Assembly (NCBI GenBank): GCA_964390335.1
Contig: CAYMHU010000005.1
Span: 62,001 to 126,000, forward strand
Source of the DNA: Granulosicoccus sp964390335
Lineage (GTDB): Bacteria; Pseudomonadota; Gammaproteobacteria; Granulosicoccales; Granulosicoccaceae
Direction of reading: 5' to 3'
DNA: 64,000 nt
Shown here one piece after another: positions 25,900 to 33,369 of the stretch. The translations under genes and the position numbers were made by a program. The notes under the pieces were generated by a model. That model was not told where the DNA came from and made no database searches. It saw only the letters and a list, made by a program, of their open reading frames with translations. How positions within the stretch are numbered: position 1 is the stretch's first letter; each line of letters begins with the position of its first letter.

Positions 25900-26841
25900 T
25901 TAAGCATGCAGTGCCGTTGAAGGTAAGTGTGCATACCGTCCCCGCAGGATTTGCCTGCGGCCAACCGTTTGCTCATCAATAAACGCTTCGCGTTTGTGCA
26001 ACAGGTTGGCTGTGATCAAGCCTTGGTTTTTCTCCAAGCGCACACGTGTGTGCCATTGAGGATTGTTGTCAATTAACTTGCTCGCCATTTTAGCGGCCAG
26101 TTCAGTTTCCGGTGTGCGCCATTGTATATTGCGGGTACGTGTTGTAAATCGTGTATTGAGTTGGCCATCGTCATACATGGAGAAAACGGCTGTTTTTCGG
26201 TCGGGACGATGGTGACCTTCTTCGTCTTTATTAGCTGGGAATAGCACGGCTTCAGGGTGGGCCAGCGCTGCAACCCAGTTGGGGTTTTCATCATACAGAG
26301 CAATCAGCAGTAATGCGTTATTCATCATTGTTAATTCGCCCCCGCTGGCCGCTTGCTCAATACAGTAAAGCGTAAAGCAACGAACCGGTTCAGTTTGAGC
26401 GTTGTAATAGCCATCGGTATGCCAGTTCATTTGTCGATTTGAGTACGGTACGAATCGACTGAACGAGGTGCCAGTTTTATCTTCCAGTAGAGACAAGTTG
26501 TCGTCGCCAGAGATTATTCCACTGTCAGGCTGGCTTAAGCCGAGCTTGGCATGCAGTCTGACTTCACGTTGTCGGGGGTTTTCAGCGCTTTTGTTCCATT
26601 CGTACATGGCAAACCCTTGATTCACGAAATCAGCGCATAATTGGTCAAGACAATCGGTGGTTTGAGCTGATTCGGCGTTGTCGCCAAACCTGTGGATTCG
26701 TATTCGCTCAGATTGCTGCTGCTGCGACAGGTTCAGTTGTGTTTTACGAAATACTTGATACTCATCCGACAGGCCGTCGAAAGGTGCGCGTAGTGCCGTA
26801 GACGGTAATGTTTGATCAGATTTTGGTTTTGCCATGTTCAT
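25900..26841 (-). CDS. TauD/TfdA-like 2-oxoglutarate-dependent dioxygenase
   Basis: 313 residues. The iron-binding H-x-D is seen in MNWHTDGYYN near residues 137-146; the distal His and 2-oxoglutarate Arg are probably in NLLHKREAF and RRQILRGRY near the C-terminus, as in the gamma-butyrobetaine hydroxylase/TauD group. Cytoplasmic. The substrate could be a sulfonate, a betaine or an unknown molecule. It is the first gene of the minus-strand operon that ends in the Cas6-like gene and is divergent from dsrA across 332 bp. The start is the first of two close ATG codons. Confidence 0.82.
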   Translation of the reverse strand: MNMAKPKSDQTLPSTALRAPFDGLSDEYQVFRKTQLNLSQQQQSERIRIHRFGDNAESAQTTDCLDQLCADFVNQGFAMYEWNKSAENPRQREVRLHAKLGLSQPDSGIISGDDNLSLLEDKTGTSFSRFVPYSNRQMNWHTDGYYNAQTEPVRCFTLYCIEQAASGGELTMMNNALLLIALYDENPNWVAALAHPEAVLFPANKDEEGHHRPDRKTAVFSMYDDGQLNTRFTTRTRNIQWRTPETELAAKMASKLIDNNPQWHTRVRLEKNQGLITANLLHKREAFIDEQTVGRRQILRGRYAHLPSTALHA

Positions 26842-27173
26842 GTCCCGGACCGCATATTCTAAATAGTTCTGAACTGAAAGGCCGTCTCGGAGTTCGCGAT
26901 TTCATGCAGGATGTCGGTTCAGTTTATCGTGCTGGTGAAGTCTTGGTCAAAAGCTCCGATTTGTATGCCTTTGGGGATAGGTATTTACATCGCAGTGTTC
27001 CCTATGGGTGGCTGGCTGTAATGAATTAAACACACTACAATTGGGGAGATTTCAGGAAATAGTCTGTTGTACCTATGGCATTATTGGTATAGCGGGTTTT
27101 TGAAGCTGATAATCGGCCGTTTTCGGCGTTATTAGCGATTTACCGATGGGTTAAAACACAAGGTATTCAGTAA
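26842..27173 (+). promoter_or_regulatory. Divergent promoter region of the TauD-like operon and dsrA
   Basis: 332 bp between divergent starts. It must hold the dsr promoter. A TTGTAC (27067) with TATAGC (27088) is present but with a 15-bp spacer, so it is weak evidence. No strong operator palindrome was seen. A plus-strand open frame at 26808-27029 overlaps the dioxygenase start and is not supported as a gene. Confidence 0.45.
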
Positions 27174-28457
27174 ATGGCAGACGACAGCACAAAGGGCACT
27201 CACGACACCCCGATGCTCGATCATCTAGAGTCGGGTCCATGGCCAAGTTTTGTAAGCGGTATTAAACGACTGCGTGATGATCACCCCAGTGAACGTGTCA
27301 ACGATATGGCCAACGATTTACTGGGCCAACTGGAGCACTCGTACAAAACCCGCAAAGGATATTGGAAAGGCGGAACCGTGAGTGTGTATGGATACGGTGG
27401 CGGCATCATTCCGCGATTCTCTGAAGTTGGAGACATGTTTCCAAAATCAAGAGAATTTCATACCTTGCGAGTCCAGCCTCCAGCGGGGAATCACTACACA
27501 ACTGATGTACTGCGTAAGTTAGCCGATAGCTGGGAACAGCATGGTTCTGGCCTGGTTACCTTTCATGGCCAAACCGGAAACATCATGTTCATTGGTGCTA
27601 CAACCGAAAATACGCAGCACTTTTTTGATGATATTAACGAGTACGGGTTCGATTTAGGTGGCGCCGGCCCTTGTGTGAGAACGGCGATGTCATGCGTTGG
27701 CAGTTCGCGCTGTGAAATGTCCTGCGCGAACGAACATAAAATTCACCGCAGCTTAGTGAATAACTTTACTGACGATGTTCACCGTCCAGCACTACCGTAC
27801 AAATTCAAATTTAAAGTGTCGGGTTGCCCGAACGATTGCATGAACTCTATCGAGCGTGCCGACTTCGCTGTTATTGGCACTTGGAAAGATGACATGAAAG
27901 TCGATCAGGTTGCGTTCAAGGATTACGTTGATCGTAAAGGTCGTCAGCATGTTATTGACAACATCATTACGCGGTGCCCAAGTAATGCCTTGTCATTGAA
28001 AGACGATGACTCTGTAGAAGTGGACAACCGAAACTGTGTGCGCTGTATGCATTGCTTAAACGTCGTACCTTCAGCGTTCAGTCCGGGTGACGACAAAGGC
28101 GTGAGTATTTTAATTGGCGGTAAACGCACCCTTAAAATTGGTGACTTGTTTGGTACCGTCATCGTACCGTTTATGCATCTCAATACAGAAGAAGATTACG
28201 AGCGCATTGTAGAGATTGCAGAAGAGACTATCGACTTCTTTGCTGAAAACGCACTAGAGCATGAACGTACCGGTGAAATGATCGAGCGCATTGGTCTGGT
28301 TAACTTTTTAGAAGGCATAGGCGTAGACGTCGATCCAAACATGGTCGCCCATCCGCGTGAAAGTTCTTACGTACGCATGGACGATTGGGACGAAGAAGCA
28401 GCCAAGTGGTTTGAGCGCCGCGAAAACGCGTCGGCAGCAACAGCGGGGAGCAAATAA
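27174..28457 (+). CDS. dsrA: Reverse-type dissimilatory sulfite reductase alpha subunit
   Basis: 427 residues. Siroheme-[4Fe-4S] cysteines occur in SCVGSSRCEMSC and SGCPNDC, and a ferredoxin-type domain inserts near 285-330 (NCVRCMHC). DsrA and DsrB form the cytoplasmic alpha2beta2 enzyme that oxidises DsrC-bound sulfur to sulfite. The oxidative type is inferred from dsrEFH and dsrL downstream, which mark sulfur oxidisers. First gene of the operon; its TAA overlaps the dsrB ATG by one base. Confidence 0.97.
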   Translation: MADDSTKGTHDTPMLDHLESGPWPSFVSGIKRLRDDHPSERVNDMANDLLGQLEHSYKTRKGYWKGGTVSVYGYGGGIIPRFSEVGDMFPKSREFHTLRVQPPAGNHYTTDVLRKLADSWEQHGSGLVTFHGQTGNIMFIGATTENTQHFFDDINEYGFDLGGAGPCVRTAMSCVGSSRCEMSCANEHKIHRSLVNNFTDDVHRPALPYKFKFKVSGCPNDCMNSIERADFAVIGTWKDDMKVDQVAFKDYVDRKGRQHVIDNIITRCPSNALSLKDDDSVEVDNRNCVRCMHCLNVVPSAFSPGDDKGVSILIGGKRTLKIGDLFGTVIVPFMHLNTEEDYERIVEIAEETIDFFAENALEHERTGEMIERIGLVNFLEGIGVDVDPNMVAHPRESSYVRMDDWDEEAAKWFERRENASAATAGSK

Positions 28458-29545
28458 TGGCCGGAGCTGCTAAAAAGAAAAAAATGCGCAAAGCCATTGA
28501 AAGTGGCTGTCCCGATGGAATGCAATATGTGCATCCGGTGATGTTGCGAAACTTTGGCCAATGGGTAAACCACACACACCCTCGGCCAGGCGTGTTATGC
28601 CATATCGCTGAAAGCGGGGAATCCATTTGGACCGTGCGCGCTGGTACACAACGCATTCTCGATGTGTTTACGTTACGCAAACTGTGCGATATTGGCGATG
28701 AGTTTGCTGATGGGCATGTGCGATTTACTATTCGCTCAAACATTGAATACATGGTGGATGATGAAGCCAAAGTTGAACCGTTAATAAAGGCATTAACAGA
28801 TGCTGGCTTTATCGTAGGTGGTACCCAAAACTCAGTGGCCATGATCTCCCACACGCAAGGTTGGCTGCATTGCGACATTCCCGGTACCGATGCATCGGGC
28901 ATTGTTAAATCCATGATGGATGAATTAATTCACGAGTTTACTGCAGCGGAAATGCCAAATCGAGTGCATATCACCACTTCGTGTTGCCAAATTAACTGTG
29001 GTGGTCAAGGTGATATCGCCATTAATATCCAGCATACAAAACCGCCTAAGATAAACCATGACCTGGTTGCTAATGTGTGCGAACGGCCATCAGTTGTCGC
29101 ACGTTGCCCGGTAGCAGCGATTCGACCTGCAATGGTAAATGGCAAACCTTCTTTGGAAGTTGATGAAAAGAAGTGTATTTGCTGTGGCGCATGTTATCCG
29201 CCATGCCCGCCCATGCAAATAAACGATCCAGAGCATTCGAAATTAGCGGTTTGGGTTGGTGGTAACCATTCTAATGCTCGTAGTAAGCCATCGTTCCAAA
29301 AGCTGGTTGCGGCGGGCATACCAAACAACCCACCACGTTGGCCGGAAGCCACCGAAGTGGTCAAAAAGATTCTTTATGCATATAAAGAAGATGCGCGTGA
29401 TTGGGAACGTATTAACGATTGGATCGATCGCATTGGCTGGCCACGTTTTTTCGAAATCACCGAGCTGCCGTTTACTAAGTTCCATATTGATAACTGGCGT
29501 GGTTCGCGTAAAAGCTTGAATTCATCCAGTCATATTCGTTTCTAG
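28457..29545 (+). CDS. dsrB: Reverse-type dissimilatory sulfite reductase beta subunit
   Basis: 362 residues. Siroheme-binding cysteines are in TTSCCQINCGGQGDIAI and VARCPVAAIRP, and the ferredoxin domain shows CICCGACYPPCPPM. The N-terminus (AAKKKKMRKAIESGCPDG) resembles DsrB of sulfur oxidisers. It pairs with DsrA and holds the catalytic siroheme. Coupled to dsrA by TAATG; dsrE follows after 18 bp. Confidence 0.97.
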   Translation: MAGAAKKKKMRKAIESGCPDGMQYVHPVMLRNFGQWVNHTHPRPGVLCHIAESGESIWTVRAGTQRILDVFTLRKLCDIGDEFADGHVRFTIRSNIEYMVDDEAKVEPLIKALTDAGFIVGGTQNSVAMISHTQGWLHCDIPGTDASGIVKSMMDELIHEFTAAEMPNRVHITTSCCQINCGGQGDIAINIQHTKPPKINHDLVANVCERPSVVARCPVAAIRPAMVNGKPSLEVDEKKCICCGACYPPCPPMQINDPEHSKLAVWVGGNHSNARSKPSFQKLVAAGIPNNPPRWPEATEVVKKILYAYKEDARDWERINDWIDRIGWPRFFEITELPFTKFHIDNWRGSRKSLNSSSHIRF

Positions 29546-29563
29546 CTTCCTGGTACAACACAC

Positions 29564-29956
29564 GTGAAACTTGCAATTCTGGTTAATGAGGGGCCCTATC
29601 AGCATCAAAGCGCTGATTCGGCTTATCAATTTGCGAAAGCTGCATTGGCGTCTGGCCATGAAATACTGCGTATATTCTTTTACCACGATGGTGTGCATAA
29701 CGGCACGCGATTAGCCACGCCTCCGCAGGATGATCGCAACATTCAAAAGCGTTGGTCTAGTTTGGCAGCTGAAGAAAATATTGATCTTGTGCTTTGCGTT
29801 GCGGCTTGTCAGCGGCGTGGGCTTGTTGATGATGGTGAGCGCGATCGCAATGGCAAAGACGCTACCAATATTCTCGAAGGCTTCAGAATTTCTGGTTTAG
29901 GGCAGCTTATAGAAGTAGGTATCGGTGCCGATCGCCTGGTCACATTTGGAGACTAG
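29564..29956 (+). CDS. dsrE: Sulfurtransferase subunit DsrE
   Basis: 130 residues from a GTG start. The DsrE/TusD fold is evident, with the active-site Cys78 in VLCVAACQRRGL, the same number as the catalytic residue of Allochromatium DsrE; Cys82 is close by. In the DsrE2F2H2 hexamer it takes sulfur from TusA and hands it to DsrC. First of dsrEFH. GGAG near its 3' end may serve a downstream 24-codon frame. Confidence 0.95.
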   Translation: MKLAILVNEGPYQHQSADSAYQFAKAALASGHEILRIFFYHDGVHNGTRLATPPQDDRNIQKRWSSLAAEENIDLVLCVAACQRRGLVDDGERDRNGKDATNILEGFRISGLGQLIEVGIGADRLVTFGD

Positions 29957-29957
29957 C

Positions 29958-30032
29958 ATGAGTATCCAAACGCGAACGCTAACGCATCAAAACCGATACA
30001 GCATTCAAAACACTCAGAGCAAAGCACAATGA
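29958..30032 (+). CDS. Putative 24-codon leader ORF coupled to dsrF
   Basis: ATG at 29958 with GGAGA about six bases upstream (29948-29952), then 24 sense codons and a TGA that overlaps the dsrF ATG as ATGA (30029-30032). The peptide is polar (Ser/Thr/Gln/Asn rich). The dsrF start itself has no clear ribosome binding site, so translation of this frame could deliver ribosomes to dsrF. It may be chance; no homology claim is made. Confidence 0.35.
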   Translation: MSIQTRTLTHQNRYSIQNTQSKAQ

Positions 30033-30421
30033 GCGATGATGATTTTAGTGACGATGGCGGCGTAGTAAAGAAGTTTATCTACGTTAATCGTCGGGCACCG
30101 CACGGCACAGTTTACGCACAAGAGTCTCTGGAAACCGTATTGATAGGCGCGGCCTTCGATCAAGACGTCAGTATGCTTTTTATGGACGATGGCGTATATC
30201 AAATCAAAAAAGAACAACAACCTGACGGCTTGGACATCAAGAACTTCTCAAAAACCTTCAGAGCGCTAGAAGGCTATGATGTTGAAAAAGTATTCGTAGA
30301 AAGGGAGTCACTGGTGGAGCGTGGTCTTACAGACGACGATTTGCTGATCGATGTCGAAGTCATAGACAGAAGTGCGGTAAAGCCATTAATTGATGAACAC
30401 GACGTAGTGCTGAGTTTTTAA
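30029..30421 (+). CDS. dsrF: Sulfurtransferase complex subunit DsrF
   Basis: 130 residues, DsrE/F-like fold (KKFIYVNRRAPHGTVYAQESLE then VSMLFMDDGVYQIKKEQQP, a typical DsrF/TusC pattern). It contains no cysteine at all, consistent with DsrF having a structural rather than sulfur-carrying role. It forms the hexamer with DsrE and DsrH. The stop is one base before dsrH. The start overlaps a 24-codon upstream frame. Confidence 0.93.
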   Translation: MSDDDFSDDGGVVKKFIYVNRRAPHGTVYAQESLETVLIGAAFDQDVSMLFMDDGVYQIKKEQQPDGLDIKNFSKTFRALEGYDVEKVFVERESLVERGLTDDDLLIDVEVIDRSAVKPLIDEHDVVLSF

Positions 30422-30422
30422 T

Positions 30423-30731
30423 ATGAGTACGTTGAATATAATTAATAAATCGCCATTCGAAAAGCGCACTCTTGATCAGTGTATCAGTAGAATTGGCAGT
30501 GACGACGGTGTTCTGTTAATCGAAGACGCCGTGGTGGCTGCTGTGTCCGGTACTGCGTTAAGCAGCACAATGGAGACAACCGGTGCTCAGTCTAAGTTAT
30601 ATGTATTAAGTCCAGATTTAGACGCACGAGGTTTCGCAAGCGCTAGCTTGTTAGATTGCGTGCAAAAAGTTGATTATGCGGGATTTGTGGATTTGGTTGT
30701 ATCTCACGACCGAGTACATTCCTGGCTATAA
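30423..30731 (+). CDS. dsrH: Sulfurtransferase complex subunit DsrH
   Basis: 102 residues, TusB/DsrH family. Cys20 in TLDQCISRIGSDDGVLLIEDAV matches the conserved DsrH cysteine. The C-terminal SHDRVHSWL is close to the family ending. Together with DsrE and DsrF it relays sulfur to DsrC. It starts one base after dsrF stops. Confidence 0.92.
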   Translation: MSTLNIINKSPFEKRTLDQCISRIGSDDGVLLIEDAVVAAVSGTALSSTMETTGAQSKLYVLSPDLDARGFASASLLDCVQKVDYAGFVDLVVSHDRVHSWL

Positions 30732-30762
30732 ATTGTTAATTGCTCAACCACGGGAGTGAAAC

Positions 30763-31098
30763 ATGAGCAGTATTGAAGTAAACGGCAAAACGTTTGAAAC
30801 CGACGAAGAAGGCTACTTGGCGAATTTGTCAGATTGGGAACCAGATGTTGCTACCGTGATGGCCGAAATTGATGATTGCGAACTGTCAGAAAATCACTGG
30901 GAAGTGATCAACTTTCTACGTGAGTACTATGATGAATATCAAATCGCGCCAGCGGTTCGTGTACTAACGAAAGCGATTGGCAAAAAACTGGGTAAAGACA
31001 AAGGCAACAGTGGTTACTTGTACGAGCTATACCCATATGGTCCTGCGAAGCAGGCTTGTAAGTACGCTGGCTTACCTAAGCCTACCGGTTGCGTATAA
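30763..31098 (+). CDS. dsrC: Sulfur carrier protein DsrC
   Basis: 111 residues. The C-terminal arm has both conserved cysteines, C99 and C110, in QACKYAGLPKPTGCV, which marks true DsrC rather than TusE (one Cys). DsrC carries the sulfur atom as a per- or trisulfide to DsrAB and then to DsrMKJOP. A good ribosome binding site (GGGAG) precedes the ATG. Operon position after dsrH is the standard one. Confidence 0.97.
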   Translation: MSSIEVNGKTFETDEEGYLANLSDWEPDVATVMAEIDDCELSENHWEVINFLREYYDEYQIAPAVRVLTKAIGKKLGKDKGNSGYLYELYPYGPAKQACKYAGLPKPTGCV

Positions 31099-31131
31099 TC
31101 CGGCCGCAAATAAAACGAACGCTCAAATACC

Positions 31132-31860
31132 ATGGGTTTACTGCTGAGCATTGTTTTATACGTAACCGCATTTATAGGTATTGTTGGCCTAGGGCGTAAG
31201 ATATACCAGTACGCGAGTACGCCAGCTCCTCTGAAAATCCCAACCACGCCAGCACCCACAACTCGATTAGGCGTTGTGGGTCGCTTAATTCGTGAAATCG
31301 TCATTTTTGAAAGTCTGTTCAAAGCCTCCAGATGGACATGGTTGTTTGGTTGGTTATTTCATGCAGGCCTGTTTGTCACATTGCTGGCACACCTACGTTA
31401 CTTCACTGAACCTGTGTGGTGGTGGGTGGCACTGATTGCCCCATTCAGTAAGTACGCTGCAATAGCAATGGTCATTGGTTTGTGTGGATTGTTAGCCCGT
31501 CGATTTCTGGTGGATCGTGTTCGTTATATTTCAGCTCCTTCAGACTATTTAATGTTGGTGTTTTTAATTGCGATAGGTTTATCCGGTATGACTATGCGTT
31601 TTGTGAGTCATATCGATATAGTCGCACTCAAGCAATTTGCTTTGGGCCTATTAAAGTTTGAGTTTCAATCCTTGCCATTTAGTTTTGCACTATTTGTACA
31701 TTTAATATTAGTTGCTGTGCTGCTGCTAATATTTCCATTTTCAAAACTACTGCATGCGCCGGGCCTGTTTTTTAGCCCATCACGCAACCAAGTGGATAAT
31801 CCCAGAGAACGTAGGCACATCTCTAGCTGGGCCAAAAAAGAAGAATCAGATAATGGCTAA
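31132..31860 (+). CDS. dsrM: DsrM, membrane cytochrome b of the DsrMKJOP complex
   Basis: 242 residues with about five to six hydrophobic segments and histidines in WLFHAGLFVTLLAHLRYF and LFVHLILVAVLLLIFPFSKLLH, consistent with the NarI-like di-heme b domain. It exchanges electrons between the quinone pool and DsrK. The last 8 bases overlap dsrK. Confidence 0.94.
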   Translation: MGLLLSIVLYVTAFIGIVGLGRKIYQYASTPAPLKIPTTPAPTTRLGVVGRLIREIVIFESLFKASRWTWLFGWLFHAGLFVTLLAHLRYFTEPVWWWVALIAPFSKYAAIAMVIGLCGLLARRFLVDRVRYISAPSDYLMLVFLIAIGLSGMTMRFVSHIDIVALKQFALGLLKFEFQSLPFSFALFVHLILVAVLLLIFPFSKLLHAPGLFFSPSRNQVDNPRERRHISSWAKKEESDNG

Positions 31861-33352
31861 AGCACCTGAGTTTCCAACACCCGAATTGGGTGAGCACTTG
31901 TCTGTGCCAAAGCTGGTTGAAGACACAATGTCACACAGCCAACCATTCGTGGCTAAACCTGAATTTCAGGAAGCGCTGGGATTCCCCGGTGAACTGGTAG
32001 ATGACTGGCAAAATGTAGCCGTTAACAAGTTAGGTGAACTAACGAAAAAGTATCGCGGCTTGCAAGTGTATTTAGACAGCTGCGTTAAGTGTGGGGCCTG
32101 TACGGATAAGTGTCATTACTTTTTAGGCACGCAAGATCCGAAAAACATGCCCGTAGCTCGGCAAGATTTATTACGACAAGTCTACCGGCGGTACTACACC
32201 GTGGCCGGTAAATATTTTCCAAAGTTAGTCGGCGCAAAAGACCTCACCAAAGAAGTGCTTGACGACTGGTACAAGTATTACCACCAATGTTCGCAGTGTC
32301 GTCGCTGTTCAGTTTACTGCCCATACGGAATCGATACTGCGGAAGTGTCCATGGCGGCACGTGAAATCATGGCAAGCGTTGGTGTGGGACAAAAGTATTG
32401 TAATGAGATTATTGGCAAGGTTCATAAGTTGGGTAACAACCTTGGCTTACCCGAGCCTGCATTAGCCGATACATTAGAAGGTCTGGAAGAAGACGTTTTA
32501 GAAGAGATTAACGTTGATATTAAATTCCCATTGGACGTAAAAGGCGCAGATGTCTTATTGATTACACCGTCAGCCGATTTTTTTGCAGAGCCACATATTG
32601 ATGGACTAATTGGTTACGCAAAGGTATTCCACCAAGCAGGAATCAGTTGGACTATCTCATCACATGCTTCCGAGGCCGCCAACTTTGGTTTGTTTATCGG
32701 TAATTACGATCAAATGCGTAAAGTGGCGTTGCGTATCCGAGAAGCAGCGCTAGAACTCGGCGTGAAACGCATCGTATTCGGTGAGTGTGGGCACGCCTGG
32801 CGCGTCGGCTATAGTTTCTTAAACACCCTGGCCGGACCATTTGATTTTCTGGATAAAAATTACCCGGTTCCGCAACATATCCTTGAAGTGACTCATGGCT
32901 TAATTGCCGATGGCAGATTAAAGCTTGACCCTGAAGCCAATGACGAAAAACGCGTAACTTTTCATGATTCATGCAACGTGGCGCGCGCATCCAGAATGGG
33001 CAATAAAGCCGGCGGACAGTTCACCGTTCCGCGCGATGTCATTCGTTCAGTGTGTAACAACTTCTACGATATGCCAGCTAACACAATTGGCGAAGCCACG
33101 TTTTGCTGCGGAGGCGGGGGTGGATTGTTAACGGATGATTTACTCGAGTTACGGGTTAAGGGAGCAATGCCAAGAATGCAGGCATTGAAAGAAGTTAACG
33201 ACGAACACCAGATAACACACATGGCAGCAATATGCGCCATCTGTAAAAGTCAGTTTTCAAAAATCCTACCGTACTACGGTTTCCGCATGGATCAAATTGT
33301 CAGTGTGCATCAATTGGTGGGTGATGCGCTGGTTTTCGATCAAGAACATTAA
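31853..33352 (+). CDS. dsrK: DsrK, Fe-S heterodisulfide reductase-like subunit
   Basis: 499 residues from the ATG at 31853; the longer frame from 31754 lies inside dsrM. Ferredoxin cysteines occur in CVKCGACTDKCHYF and CSQCRRCSVYCPYG, and the C-terminal CCG-type site shows FHDSCNVARASRMG, FCCGGGGGLL and AICAICKSQF, as in HdrD and DsrK. It is the expected site of DsrC persulfide/trisulfide chemistry on the cytoplasmic face of the membrane. Confidence 0.95.
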   Translation: MAKAPEFPTPELGEHLSVPKLVEDTMSHSQPFVAKPEFQEALGFPGELVDDWQNVAVNKLGELTKKYRGLQVYLDSCVKCGACTDKCHYFLGTQDPKNMPVARQDLLRQVYRRYYTVAGKYFPKLVGAKDLTKEVLDDWYKYYHQCSQCRRCSVYCPYGIDTAEVSMAAREIMASVGVGQKYCNEIIGKVHKLGNNLGLPEPALADTLEGLEEDVLEEINVDIKFPLDVKGADVLLITPSADFFAEPHIDGLIGYAKVFHQAGISWTISSHASEAANFGLFIGNYDQMRKVALRIREAALELGVKRIVFGECGHAWRVGYSFLNTLAGPFDFLDKNYPVPQHILEVTHGLIADGRLKLDPEANDEKRVTFHDSCNVARASRMGNKAGGQFTVPRDVIRSVCNNFYDMPANTIGEATFCCGGGGGLLTDDLLELRVKGAMPRMQALKEVNDEHQITHMAAICAICKSQFSKILPYYGFRMDQIVSVHQLVGDALVFDQEH

Positions 33353-33369
33353 AAATACTGGAGAGCTGC

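Noticed and set aside
26808..27029. 73-codon plus-strand frame in the dsrA upstream region
   Set aside because: It overlaps the start of the dioxygenase gene, has no recognisable domain and no good ribosome site.
28300..28914. 204-codon open frame on the minus strand across the dsrA/dsrB junction
   Set aside because: It lies antisense to two certain genes, has no family pattern and no ribosome site. It is a coding shadow.
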